DNA from: Coenobita brevimanus
Taxonomy: Eukaryota > Arthropoda > Malacostraca > Decapoda > Coenobitidae
Direction of reading: 5' to 3'
Assembly (NCBI GenBank): GCA_032717465.1
Contig: CM064658.1
Span: forward strand, 7,918,895 to 7,982,894
DNA length: 64,000 bases
A model generated the notes under the pieces. It saw only the letters and a program-made list of their open reading frames with translations, was not told the origin of the DNA and did no database searches. Of this stretch, positions 1 through 12,329 are shown in pieces (position 1 is the first letter of the stretch; every line of letters begins with the position of its first letter). A program made the translations under genes and the position numbers.

Positions 1-213
1 ATACCACCATAAGCTACCACCATATCACCATAAGCTACCACCATATCACCATAAGCTACCACCATATCACCATAAGCTACCATAATACCACCATAAGCTA
101 CCACCATATCACCATAAGCTACCATAATACCACCATAATATCACCATAAGCTACCATAATACCACCATAACACCACCATAAGTTACCATAATACCACCAT
201 AATACCACCATCA
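1..213. repeat. Short-unit tandem array (CCACCATAAGCTA / CCATATCA units)
   Basis: The left edge lies inside an imperfect array built from ACCACCAT, AAGCTACC and ATATCACC blocks. Block order drifts and the units shorten towards the right end. The array continues off the left edge. No coding meaning is proposed. Confidence 0.9.
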
Positions 214-560
214 TATTTTATTCAAGTCAGGCTCCATCTCCGATAATGTACCAGGAAACCACTTCACTACGATGCTGTGTTTTTCCTTTACTTTCCTTAC
301 TTTTTGATGCTTTGAATCAGCTCAGGAGAAACTTTTTGAACTGCAAGGGGTAAAATGGAGCCTTCATTAACCCTTTCATTATGAAAGGATTTTCCTGATA
401 TGAATAAAATCGTTTGGAAATAACAAGAGTAAAAAAAATGACGATATTGGATTAAAGGATTAATGAAGGTAATATCTTTTAGTATGAATAGTGTGACGAG
501 AGCTGGACAAAACAGAGTATGAACAGAATATAATATATATAGTGAAGGGGTTAACCTAAC

Positions 561-597
<37 letters not shown>

Positions 598-978
598 TAT
601 GAATATGCTCTTCCTGTCTATAGCTATCTATATCCCGGCGCTTTAATCCCAAACGGGGCCAAATCGTCTCCACGTCATCCTGACGTCCGTCGTCAGGCTG
701 CCTTCTCTCCATCTCACACCAGCCTTAGTCATAAAATGCAAAAGAGCAGATTAACCACCCCCGTCTCTTCATATACATTTTGCTGTTACTACACGATTAT
801 GTTTACAGAGGCTCAGGAGTGACATCGAGGAGTCAAAGAATGACACAAACTCCAGTCAACGTTTTTGCTGCAGACCGTCTGTCATAAAGACATAATCGGC
901 TGATGGAAACAAAACAAAAAATAACCTCACGTACTCGAACTGAATGATTTAAAGAACCGAACTGTCTTGGGTCAGTGC
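214..978. other. Non-coding stretch with a (CA)n run and a LINE tail scrap
   Basis: No gene is seen. The stretch holds an uninterrupted (AC)16 run at 564-595. Around 620-690 there is a much-decayed minus-strand match to the LINE-A 3' end: a TATCTATA run, then CTTTAATCCCAAACGGGGCC and ATCGTCTCCA, compared with intact copies at 28.4 and 35.0 kb. An open frame running into the CA tract is a microsatellite artefact. Confidence 0.6.
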
Positions 979-1356
979 ACGCCTTTGTACATCATCCTTG
1001 GTAATTTATTGTTATATATGGCACCTTCACACACGCCTTTGTACATCATCCTTGGTAATTTATTGTTATATATGGCACCTTCACACACGCCTTTGTACAT
1101 CATCCTTGGTAATTTATTGTTATATATGGCACCTTCACACACGCCTTTGTACATCATCCTTGGTAATTTATTGTTATATATGGCACCTTCACACACGCCT
1201 TTGTACATCATCCTTGGTAATTTATTGTTATATATGGCACCTTCACACACGCCTTTGTACATCATCCTTGGTAATTTATTGTTATATATGGCACCTTCAC
1301 ACACGCCTTTGTACATCATCCTTGCTAATTTATTGTTATATATGGCACCTTCACAC
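979..1356. repeat. 54-bp minisatellite, seven copies
   Basis: Seven head-to-tail copies of a 54-bp unit beginning ACGCCTTTGTACATCATCCT and ending with GGCACCTTCACAC. Copies are almost identical; the last has GCTAAT for GGTAAT. Because 54 is divisible by three and the unit lacks stops in several frames, long repetitive ORFs appear on both strands. They encode an 18-residue periodic peptide with no upstream gene signals and are treated as artefacts. Confidence 0.95.
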
Positions 1357-1614
1357 TCCCTTGTACAGACGATGGCATTAATTCGTGTTCATCCAGCACG
1401 TCTGATATGGGGTTGAGTGTCTGATGTCACTGTATGGAGAAGAGTTGGCAAATATGTATTTTATTTAGTCTATTTTTATGTATTACTTTCAGAGATTTGC
1501 ACTGAACACAGCATTCCTTATGTAGGTAATTAGCATCGGCAGAGCAAAATGTTATAAAATGTTTGATATGAAATGTCGTATGAAAATATACTATACTCTT
1601 GGTGCTAATACTCT

Positions 1615-1870
1615 TCCCACCTCTCTCCCCTACCTCTCCCTCAATTCCTCCCCCCTCCCACCCTCCATATCTCCAGCTCCCCTACCACTGTCCCTCCCCC
1701 ATCTGACCTCTTTACCCTGCCTCTCCCTCAATTCCTCCCCCCTCCCACCCTCCACATCTCCACCTCCCCTACCACTGTCCCTCCCCAACTTGTTATCCAT
1801 CCTTCTCCCTCTCACAATACCCTCTCCTCCTTATTCCTTTTTCCCCTTCTCTCTCTCTCTCTCTCTCCTT
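1615..1870. repeat. Pyrimidine-rich tract with internal duplication and (CT)n
   Basis: Almost pure C/T on the plus strand. A segment beginning CCTCTCCCTCAATTCCTCCC occurs twice about 90 bp apart, and a (TC)n run lies near 1845-1868. The strand asymmetry could allow triplex formation. There is no sign of a gene. Confidence 0.8.
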
Positions 1871-2007
1871 CACTATCGCTCCTCTCCTTCGCTATCGCTA
1901 ACATTATTCCACAGCGCCAACATGTCTGGTGTTGTACGATGCTCCTTTAGTACTGATGACTCATGTTAAAACCAGATTTTTTGCAATATATACCCAATTG
2001 ATTTTTT

Positions 2008-2084
2008 TCTTGGACGGAACAATCTTGCGGGCTTCTGGCCTTTGGTTCCTTCTTGCTTGCATTAAAAAAAAAAAAAAAAAAAAA
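2008..2084 (+). mobile_element. LINE 3'-end fragment with poly(A), Jockey-like family
   Basis: The text CTTGGACGGAACAATCTTGC, then CCTTTGGTTCCTTCTT and an A-run at 2064-2084, matches the 3' end of the Jockey-like LINE at 12.3-13.6 kb (CTTGGAAGGAACAGTTTGCG, CCTTTGGTTCCTTCTT, A-run). It is a very 5'-truncated copy of the same family. Right after it, 2150-2201 holds about two and a half copies of a 21-bp unit (AGCTGCGGCAGAAATAGACA). Confidence 0.75.
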
Positions 2085-2401
2085 GATGGCCTTAACCCGG
2101 AAAACAAACAGTTCAAGAAAAAAATATTATATATATCGGTGGCACAGACAAAGCTGCGGCAGAAATAGACAAAGCTGCGGCAGAAATAGACATAGCTGCG
2201 GCCTCACATCCCTTCCGGTACACTTCCTCTTGATCAGCGTCATGGGCAGTGTTGAGCTATTGTCACAATTCAGCACTGAAGAGAGGGATATGGCAGTTTT
2301 AGACAAAGTTAAAGAGTATTGGAGCTCTGATAAACCAAATAAAATCTTCTGGTAACAGCAAGGAGAAAGTGAAAGGCATCATTGTACTAAAGGGGCTATT
2401 C

Positions 2402-3350
2402 ATCATCCTCATCAGCCATTAGAAGTCCACTGCTGGACAAACGCCTCTTTAACCCTGTCCATTACTCACGACATTTTGCCCGTCCCTGCATGCTACTCCT
2501 GCATGTTTTTCTATCTCATCTCTCCACCTTGTGTCTGGTCGTTTCCTGCTACGTTTTCCATCTCTAGGGGTCCAATCACTTAGTCTCTTACTCCACCTGT
2601 TGTCCTCCCTTTTTGCTACATGTCCTGCCCATCTCCCTTTCTGCTCTTTTATCACTTCCAAGACATCTTTCACTTTGGTTTGCTGTCTTATCTATGATGC
2701 TGTCTTCTTGTCTCTTAGTGTCACTCCCAACTTCGGTCTCTCCATTGCTCTCTGTGCACTTCCAAGTTTATTTGTCATTGCTTTTATTAGTTTCCAAGTT
2801 TCAGAGCCATAGGTCATGGTTGGTAATATGCACTGATTGTTCATTTTACGTTTAACACAATTTGGTAGTGAGCTTTTACTTATGTTCCTGTGCCTTGCAA
2901 ATGCTTTCCATCCCAGGGGGATTCGCCTTTTTATTCCATGGTCCTTATCCTTTGTGTTCAGTTGGCCTGGGTAGTTGTACTCTTCCACTTCTTCAAGAAC
3001 TACTACTTCTACTCTGGTTACTCTGCTGTGTGCGTTATCGTTGTACATGACTTTTGTTTTATTTCTGCTCATTTTCATACCTACGTTAAGGCTTTCATTA
3101 TTTCGGTCATTATACATAACTTGTAACTCTTCTGGGTTTGGTGAAATTAGGGCGATGTCATTTGCAAGCCTTAAGTGGTTCAGATCTCCCCATCAATGTT
3201 TAGTCCCTTATGATCCCGTGAGTGTTTTCTAACAATGCTTTCAAGGCATGCTGTGAACAGCTTAGGTGAAACTGTCTCCCTGTGGCACCCCCTTGCCGCT
3301 CTTGACCTTCTTTGTATCTTTGTGTAGCCTTACCACTGCTGCGCCCTTCA
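2402..3350 (-). pseudogene. Decayed RTE-like LINE, reverse transcriptase 3' part
   Basis: Read on the minus strand, about 3230-3330 gives a worn RT block: GVPQGDS (motif B), then RLANDIALI where FADD would be expected. Next, around 2690-3117, comes the post-RT region (YNYPGQLNTKDKDHGIKRRI, NQCILPTMTYGSETW). About 2449-2673 gives the conserved tail GRWAGHVAKREDNRWSKR, SRKRPDTRWRDEI. The 3' end at about 2405-2450 carries the typical CATCAGCC...CCACTGCTGGAC signature. Several stops and frameshifts separate the blocks, so it is dead. Clade assignment to RTE-like is from family knowledge of these arthropod endonuclease-RT proteins. Confidence 0.8.
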
Positions 3351-3479
3351 CATATATGTTCTCTAGGCCATTATAATACTATAATTATCAGGATCATAAC
3401 CCCTTCAGCATTAGAAATCCATTCTATGCGTAAATTCAATCGACTGGCGGTAGCTAGAATAAAACACAAAAGCTGTCAT

Positions 3480-3790
3480 TGTGTTAACTTAGCAAAGATT
3501 TTCAATCTTTCGCAGACGATACTACGCTTTGGACTCCTTTCCACAGCACTTCTTCGTGATTAGCACCATATTCTTGTGTTAATCTTTTGCAATACCACAG
3601 CATTGAAGATGGAGAGATGCCAATTTTACGCCCAGTTAAAGTGAACAGAATGTGATAGGATATATTCGTCCTTTTGGAGCTTAGTTTCCGTTGCGCAGTT
3701 GCAGAAAATGACAATACAACGGCTCAGCATCCTTTGCATTGCGGTTCATCGTGACTAGCACCATATTTTGCCTAGTTAAAGTGAAGAGAG
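3480..3790 (-). pseudogene. Possible Tc1/mariner-type helix-turn-helix remnant
   Basis: A minus-strand frame at 3502-3714 contains LTGRKIGISPSSMLWYCKRL followed by TQEYGANHEE. This resembles the second HTH of Tc1/mariner-like transposases (a 'kISkSSv..y.krL.eeG...H' pattern). A partial internal duplication is visible: TAGCACCATATT occurs near 3560 and again near 3760. No catalytic DDE/D region or terminal repeats were found, so this is weak. Confidence 0.3.
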
Positions 3791-3944
3791 TATGACTGTT
3801 TCTCGCCCCTTCGTAAAAGAGGCACCTCCTGCAGCATGTAAAGCACCGGGAACAAAATCAGATTCAACACAACATTAACCCCTTCACCCCGTGTTGCCCT
3901 GTATCTTCTCTGTTTTGGTCTGGCTTAAGTCAGACCATTTTATC

Positions 3945-5440
3945 CTTCACCATCACCACCATTACCACTGCGACCTCAGTCACCATCACCACCACCATCA
4001 TCACTACCACCACCATCACCATCACCGCCATCACCACCATTACCACTACCATCCAGTCACCATCACCACCACCATCATCACTACCATCACCATCACCATC
4101 ATCACTACCACCACCATCACCATCACCACCACCATCATCACTATCACCACTACGACCTCAGTCACCATCACCACCACCATCATCACTACCACCACCATCA
4201 CCATCACCACCACCATCGTCACTATCACCACTACGACCTCAGTCACCATCATCACCCACGTCACCAACACCACAATCACCATCACATTTACCGTCACCAC
4301 CATAATCACTACCACCACCATCATCACTATCACCACTATGACCTCAGTCACCATCACCACCCACGTCACCAACATCACAGTCACCGTTACATTTACCATC
4401 ACCACCATAATCACCACCACCACCACCACCACTACCATCATCACCATTACCACGACGACCTCAGTAACCATCACCACCACCATCATCACCATTACCACTA
4501 CGACCTCAGTCACCATCACTACCCACGTCACCACCACCACCACCACCATCATTACCACCACCACTACCACCACCACCATTATCATCATTATTACCACTAC
4601 GATCTTAGCCACCATCACTACCCACGTCACCAACACCATAATCATCATCACATTTAGAATCACCACCATCATCATTACCACCACCATCACCACCACCATC
4701 ATTACTATCACTACTACGACCTCAGTCACCATCACCGCCCTGTCACCAACACCGCAGTCACCATTACATTTACCATCACCACCATCATCACTACCACCAC
4801 CATCACCACCACCACCGTCATCACTATTACCATTACGATCTCAGTCACCATCACCACCCACGTCACCAACACCACAATCACCATCACATTTATCATCACC
4901 ACCACCATCACCACCACCACCATCACAACCACCACCGTCTCCTACTGTCAACACCATCACCATTACAATTACCACAAATATTATAACTATCACCACCATC
5001 ACCACTAACACCATTACCACCATCTCCACCATTATCACCATCACTTTTACCACTACCACCACAGTCACCATCACCACCACCGTCACCAAAAGTGTTATCA
5101 CCACTCAGCATCACAGTTACCACCACCATTACCACTATCACCAACATGATCATCATCAACACGGTCGCCCCATCATCATCACCACAAGCACCAAGCACCA
5201 TTATTACCACCATCACCACCATCACTACCATCACCATTACCAACACTACAGCACCAACAACATCGCTATCACCATTATCACCATCACCCCCATCACTACC
5301 ACCATTACCACCAAGACCATTATTATCATCACCATTTCTAACACTACAACACCAACAACATCGCTATCACCATTATCACCATCACCCCCATCACTACCAC
5401 CATTACCAGCACCAGCACCATAATTACCACCATCATCAGG
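3945..5440. repeat. CAC/CAT (CAY) mosaic array 1
   Basis: About 1.5 kb of CAC, CAT, ACC and ATT trinucleotide blocks with a recurring signature ACGACCTCAGTCACCATCAC and CACGTCACCAACACCACA. The right end switches to a different unit (ACACTACAACACCAACAACA, TCGCTATCACC) seen twice near 5235-5400. The plus strand is very G-poor and lacks stops in several frames, so long His/Thr/Ser/Pro ORFs, and Val/Met ORFs on the opposite strand, are composition artefacts. Confidence 0.95.
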
Positions 5441-5449
5441 CATGACAGA

Positions 5450-6635
5450 AGCAAGTGGGCAGCTGACTAAAGAAACATTTACAGTCTAAGACACACAACT
5501 CACGCGATCATAGAGATGACCAATTATTTCCTAACGGAACTCAATTTGAAATATATTCTGACAGGTAAATTTGAAACAGACCAGCCAGAGGCCAGGTTTG
5601 GTAAATATCGTCAGCTGTCAGGTGTTTGAATGTGAAAAGAGACTTAGATTGATGTCCGTGCTAAGAATACCCTTTCATAACAGAAACGTGGAATTGAATG
5701 TACAGCAGGAAACGAACTGGGAAAAAATTGGACAATGAAGACTTCATGATCAAGCTAATATTTGATTTGAAAGTAACACAGGATGATACTGAGAAGTGCA
5801 CAGATGTTCTTCCAGTTATAACATAATTATCTTGCTGATTACTGTTGTTACACCGTGTCAAAGAAATTGAAATGTATTTTCTGTCAGGACATAATGACAT
5901 GAGACGAAGGTCTGGAGAATATACCAGATAATCACAGGGCATTAACAGAGGGTCATTGTTAAATTTTAATGATGTTAACATAATAATATATAATTATATT
6001 GTTATCAACCAACTTAATATCCACAGTTCGTAAAATCCTTGGGCCAGCGTAATCTAGCTACCGACTTTTCCATGAATGCTCTGACTGATAATGACATTGG
6101 TTTTCTGAAGGATTGTTGTGATGCGGCCATAGCACTAAAAAAAACTGTAAAGATGCTACTGTGGGCTTCCTGAAATACCTTGCTAAATAATCTTTGCACT
6201 AAAGAAAATGGTTAAATAAATTAAAGTAAGGAGTCGGGGAAAAAAAAAAAAAAAGGAAACTCCAAACACTGACATAAGAATCAACAATGATTAGGAATAC
6301 AGTGAAATGGTGAAAGGTAGTGGGGGTAGGAGAATGATGGAGAGAATTTATTATAATGTTATTTGAATCTTAGATGAATGATGATGGTGGTATGATGATT
6401 GATTCCTGCGTATAATGCTAATGAATAATATATAATTTGATATGGTGGTTATTATCTCGCTTGTTTCTACACTGAAGTCTACCTATATAAAAGAACACTG
6501 TTGCATGATTAACTTCACCGTGAACAGTGTGTATGGATACACGAGCAGAAGTGGGAAGATAAGGGCTGGAGGAAGTGTGGCTGAGGCTGGGTGAGTGAAA
6601 GACAGAGAGCAAGACAGCCATATAGGCCCGTGGCG
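5450..6635. other. Spacer between the two CAY arrays, no supported gene
   Basis: Mostly AT-rich sequence with an A-run at about 6240-6254. Short frames on the minus strand (5661-5981, 6014-6199) have no recognisable domain or splice support. Between 6300 and 6420 there is G-rich and TGATGATGG simple sequence. Confidence 0.5.
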
Positions 6636-6639
6636 CTGT

Positions 6640-9137
6640 CTGTCACCATTACCACTCACGTCACCAGCACCACAATCACCATCACATTTACCATCACCAC
6701 CACCATCACTGTTACAACTACGATCTGTCACCATCACCATCCACGTCACCAACACCACAATCACCATCACATTTACCATCACCACCACCATCACTGTTAC
6801 AAGTACGATCTGTCACCATCACCAACCACGTCACCAACACCACAATCACCATCACATTTACCATCACCACCACCATCACTGTTACAAGTACGATCTGTCA
6901 CCATCACCACCCACGTCACCAGCACCACAATCACCATCACATTTACCATCACCACCACCATCACTGTTACAACTACGATCTGTCACCATCACCACCCACG
7001 TCACCAGCACCACAATCACCATCACATTTACCATCACCACCACCATCATTACCACCACTACTATCATTACCAGCATCATCACTATTACCACTACGATCTC
7101 AGTCACCATCACCACACACGTCACCAACACCACCATCACTACCACCACCATTATCACTACCATCATCATCACTATTACCGCTACGATCTATCACCATCAC
7201 TACCCACGGTACCAACATCACCACCACCATCACTACCACCACCATCACTATTACCAGCATCACTATTACCACTACGATCTGTCACCATCACTACCCACGT
7301 CACCAACACCACCACCACCATCACTACCACCACCATCATTACCACCATCATCACTGTTACCACTACGATCTGTCACCATCACCACCCACGTCACCAACAC
7401 CACCACCACCATCACCACTACCACCATCATTACCACCACCACTATCACTACCAGCATCATCACTATTACCACTACGATCTGTCACCATCACCACACACGT
7501 CACCAACACCACCACCACCACCACCACCACCACCACCATCACCACCACCACCATCATTACCACCACCACTATCACTACCAGCATCATCACTATTACCACT
7601 ACGATCTGTCACCATCACCACCCACGTCACCAACACCACCACCACCATCATTACCACCACCACCATCATTACCACCACCACTATCACTACCAGCATCATC
7701 ACTATTACCACTACGATCTGTCACCATCACCACCCATGTCACCACCACCACCATCATTACCACCACCACCATCATTACCACCACCACTATCACTACCAGC
7801 ATCATCACTATTACCACTACGATCTGTCACCATCACCACACACGTCACCAACACCACCATCACCATCACTACCACCATCATCACTATTACCACTACGATC
7901 TGTCACCATCACCACCCACGTCACCAACACCACCATCACCATCACTACCACCACCATCACTACCACCATCATCACTGTTACAACTACGATCTGTCACCAT
8001 CACCACTCACGTCACCAACACCACCACCACCATCACCACCACCACCACCACCACCATCATTACCACCACCACTATCACTACCAGCATCATCACTATTACC
8101 ACTACGATCTCAGTCACCATCACCACACACGTCACCAACACCACCATCACCATCACCACCACCACCATCATTACCACCACCACTATCACTACCAGCATCA
8201 TCACTATTACCACTACGATCTGTCACCATCACCACCCACGTCACCAACACCACCATCACTACCACCACCATTATCACTACCATCATCATCACTATTACCG
8301 CTACGATCTATCACCATCACTACCCACGGTACCAACATCACCACCACCATCACTACCACCACCATCACTATTACCAGCATCACTATTACCACTACGATCT
8401 GTCACCATCACTACCCACGTCACCAACACCACCACCACCATCACATTTACCATCACCACCACCACTATCACCACCACCATCATCACTATTACCACTACAA
8501 TCTGTCACCATCACTACCCACGTCACCAACACCACAATCACCATGACATTTACGATCACCATCACTATCACCACCACCATCACTACCACCACCACTATCA
8601 CCACCATCATCATCACTATTACCACTACGATCTATCACCATCACCACCCACGTCACCACCACCACCACCACCATCACTACCACCACCATTATCACCACCA
8701 CCATCATTACTGTTACCACTACGATCTCAGTCACCATCACCACCCACGTCACCAACACCACAATCACCATCACATTTACCATCACCACCACCATCATAGT
8801 GATGATGGTGGTGGTGATAGTGGTCAGTACCATCACAATTACCCTCACCACTACTATGACCATCATCAGCACCGTCATCATTACCATCACCATTACCACC
8901 ACCATCATCACTACCATCGTCATTACCAACACTACAACACTAACAATATCGCTGTCAGCATTACCACCACCATCCCCATCACTACCACCATTACCACCAT
9001 CACTATCATTATTACCATCACCATTACCAACACTACAACACTAACAATATCGCTATCAGCATTACCACCACCATCCCCATCACTACCACCATTACCACCA
9101 TCACTATCATTATTACCATCACCATTACCAACACTAG
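6640..9137. repeat. CAC/CAT (CAY) mosaic array 2 with higher-order structure
   Basis: About 2.5 kb related to the 3.9-kb array. The signature ACGATCTGTCACCATCAC marks monomer starts. The first four are exactly 85 bp apart (6720, 6805, 6890, 6975), and later spacing varies from about 76 to 127 bp through trinucleotide gain or loss. A 204-bp segment at 7121-7324 recurs without mismatch at 8241-8444. The right end again uses a CACTACAACACTAACAATAT unit, about 100 bp, duplicated. The 650-730-residue His/Thr/Ser/Pro frames here lack any non-repeat sequence and are rejected as genes. Confidence 0.95.
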
Positions 9138-10679
9138 CTATCTGATACAAAGATAATAAACAAACGTAGCCAGGAAGAGGACTACGCTTTTCCTTTTCTT
9201 TCATTTTGACTGTGTGGACGGAGATCATGCGGGATTGCAGTTTGATTTATCGCCTTTCAGTGTTTTGGTAATTTCAGTACTACAACGACGGCAGTGGAAC
9301 GGAGTAATGGATGCACCAGTGAGGGTGATGATAATGGCAGCGGCAGCCGAGTGGTGGAAGCGATGGCAGTGGCAGAAGCAGAAACAGTTTTGAGACCACG
9401 GTGACAGCAAGAACAGAGATGAATGAGGACGCTGATCGTTCAGGACAACAACATTGATGAAGGCTTTGTATATTTTATGGTTCTTTATTTGTGAGGGAGA
9501 GGCAAATGCAGTGAATGGGGTGGGGTGAATTTAGGGGTGTATATCAGCGATGTGTGATGGTGCCATGGATGTTATTGTCTACTATTGGACGAGCTGGTGA
9601 GAAAGGTATTTATAAAGATACTGAAGAAAGGGACAAGTATGGGGGACGCTGGGACAGGGTGCACTGGAAAGGAAGTTTTCTTGTTGCCTGAAGATGACAG
9701 AGCATTAGTTGCAGAGTAAGACAATAAATTCCTGCGATGGGTATCAGCATTAGCTTAGAAGATATGGAAGAAGTGAATTATTATTTTAGGCATTTAGGGT
9801 GGATATAGCAGTAAAAGAAACTCAAGGACTTGAAGTAAGCCACAGGATAGGCGAGGGGTAAATTTTGCTACTGTACTTGTACGAGGTCTTACAGACTAAA
9901 TACGAGTGTTTGTGTTTGCTTCTCCTGCTTTCGAGGACTACCTCGTTGGAGCGGCTAACAATAAGTATGATTTTAATAATGATATTATTGATGACCAGCA
10001 ATTTAAATGAGTTTTCCGTTCTTATCACAACTGAGAAGTTCTGAATTAAGATTTTTTGTGAGCTTAACAGTATATGTATCTCTTCTCTGCCATCTAAATG
10101 AGTCCATTACCTACTAATAACCATCCTCATTCACTGAAAATAAATTGATTTTCAGGTGAGTTATGGAAACACTAGATGTGACTCAGAGGTAGAGGATGGA
10201 TGTAGGGGAGGTGGGGGTGAAGGGGGTAGCTGGTCAGAGCGGGAGCTCCATTCAGTCGCATCAGTAACTAACGCAACTTTGCTGCGTGAAGATCTTCCTC
10301 GCCTCCTTCCAAGCCCACCAAGTAAGTGACCGTACTTAGCTTTACCATATTTCTATAGATCATTGGTTCCCAACCTTTTCTGTTCAGTGGCTCCCCAGTC
10401 AAAATACGATAACCTCCTTGGCCCCAGATTGACTTACTACATCTTTCTTGATGAAAGGAACGGTTACTTATCGGTCGAATAAGCATGATGGATATGAGCT
10501 TTGAAATCAAAGCCCAAATCTGGATCTACATAGCTGGCGTTTGCATACCGCTGGCTTAATGTGAATGTGAGGAAATTTTATGTTTGTAATTGTGGCATAA
10601 GATTGTGTAATACTTATGTTACCGTATTTGACGCTCTTAACTGCGTTGTATAGCCTACTCTGGAGGTGTTTCTTTTCAG

Positions 10680-10713
<34 letters not shown>

Positions 10714-11071
10714 TACAGTTCATTGCTTCGCGTCAGTATTTCTTGCATTATATTTTTTGATTTTTTTTTTTTTTTTTGGTCGGTGTTGTGCATGCTCGTA
10801 CTGAACTGGTGGGTCGCCATTGGTTATAATCATACTGAAGTGGTGTAGTGTGAGGTGTAAGACTGTAATTTCGGTCATGTGAATTAAACTGTGTTTCTGC
10901 GTCGTACGTCACCTGTTCCCAGTGTGCCTTTGCATTATATACAAAAGGTTCTTGGCAAGGTGGTCAGATGCCAGTTATTTCATTGTCCTCCATGTGGTTT
11001 CCTGAATAGAGCAATATGCTTTCGCTGTGCATCATTTTCTAACGCCTTTAGCTTTCCTCTGGTATGTGTGA
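9138..11071. other. AT-rich non-coding stretch with T-runs
   Basis: No gene can be supported. T-runs of 20 or more lie at about 10681-10711 and 10757-10777. At 10366-10432 the sequence ATTGGTTCCCAACC...TCAGTGGCTCCCC resembles the terminus of non-autonomous hAT-type elements (CAGTGGTTCCCAACC class); no second end was found. A weak possible exon at about 10156-10321 is discussed under rejected items. Confidence 0.4.
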
Positions 11072-11804
11072 GTGAAGGTGAGTGAAGGTCGCAAGGTGGG
11101 TTTGGTTATTAATTGTGGAAAAACTGAAATAATCAATATGAATATGGAAAATGCGCAGGAATGTGTAATTGGAGGTATGGTCGTAAAGCAAGTTGATAGG
11201 TTTAAATATTTAGGTACTTATTTAGCCAAGGATGGTTCTTTGAACTTTGAATTCGAGGAAAGGTTAAAGAAGGCTAATCAGGCAATGGGAATGCTTAAAA
11301 ATATTTGGAATAATAACAATTTTTCTGTGCATACAAAAATCAAACTTTATAAGGTAATGGTTAGGAGTATCTTAATTTATGGACACGAGTCTTGGTACAG
11401 CACAGTGACTATGGACAATAAATTCTTGGTGTTTGAAAAAAAAGCACTTAGAAGAATATTAGGAGTTAAGTGGTAGGAAAGGATACCAAATAGTAGAATT
11501 AGAGAAATAACGGGAGTGCAGCCGGTCGATGAATATGTTAGGTTCTCACGATGGAAGTGGCTAGGACTTGTGTATAGGAGACAGGGAATAGTACGAGGTA
11601 CACCAGGGTGGGTGGCACTTGGTAGGAGAGGTAGAGGAAGGCCAAAAGAGACGTGGGTGAGGACAATGAGACGGGAAGCTGGAGATGAGTGTTGGGGAGA
11701 TCTTGAGGAGTTAGCACAAGATAGGATGTGGTGGTGTGAGTTCATCGAGGCCCTATGCATCCCCGAGGGTGCCACAGGAAATGATTGATTGATTGATTGA
11801 TTGA
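11072..11804 (+). pseudogene. 5'-truncated LINE, post-RT C-terminal region
   Basis: One plus-strand frame runs from 11072 to 11788 with a single in-frame TAG at about 11474. It shows typical LINE features downstream of the RT core: INCGKTEII, DRFKYLGTYLAKDGSLNFEF, ILIYGHESWY, then RGRGRPKETWVRTMRRE and a closing IEALCIPEG block. Immediately after the coding end is a (GATT)n tail (11785-11804), as expected for a target-primed insertion. RT motifs A-C are absent, so this is a 5' truncation. The lone stop suggests modest age. Clade is not assigned. Confidence 0.8.
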
Positions 11805-11810
11805 TGTGTG

Positions 11811-12329
11811 ACTTGGTTGCTGTGATGGTAGTGAATGTGACGGTGATTGTGAAGGTTAGGCTGATGGTGTGATGGTCATGGTGACTGTGATGTGAGAAGC
11901 AGATGGTATAAGGGATTGATATTTATGTATTAGCTTAGTTGTAGAGGGTGTGATGGTGACTGTGATGTCCTGGATAGCTGTCTAGTGAGCTGTGTGTGAT
12001 GCTTGGGACATGTGCCTGTACCTGTGGTAGTGTGTGAGGTGTTGGTGTTATTTGTTGTGTAATGTGTTGTGCCGTACATGAGGAGTCAGTGTTGTGTGTC
12101 GTAGGTTTTACCCAGCAGTCAATATCGCATTGGGGGGGGGGGTCCTGGTTTGTTGCTATTTGGAGGCATTTCTTTGGTCTCATCGAGCAGGTTGGGTTAG
12201 ATATTAGGCTGTAATATTATGCAAAATTTTTGCCTGCGTCGCAAAGTGTCAGATATATGAAAACAACAGCTTATCTTGCTATTGTCGTTGCTGTTGGTGG
12301 TGGTAGTGTTGCTGAAGAACTTTTTGATA
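11811..12329. other. TG-rich non-coding stretch
   Basis: Repeated GTGATGGT / TGTGATG phrases and a G9-10 run near 12131. No open frame, splice pair or transposon signature was recognised. Confidence 0.4.

Noticed and set aside
967..1416. 149-, 127- and 115-codon periodic ORFs
   Set aside because: Caused by the 54-bp minisatellite, whose length is a multiple of three.
6014..6199. 61-codon minus-strand ORF between the CAY arrays
   Set aside because: Too short, no domain, no splice support.
3891..9145. Long poly-His/Thr/Ser/Pro ORFs on the plus strand and Val/Met-rich ORFs on the minus strand
   Set aside because: They consist only of CAY repeat translation, overlap in several frames and have no unique sequence, start context or splice support.
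10156..10321. Possible exon with acceptor GATTTTCAG and donor A|GTAAGT encoding VSYGNTRCDSEVEDG and more
   Set aside because: Open for only 55 codons, Gly-rich. CAG|GTGAGT at its start looks equally like a donor, and the phase does not fit the zinc-finger exon at 23092.
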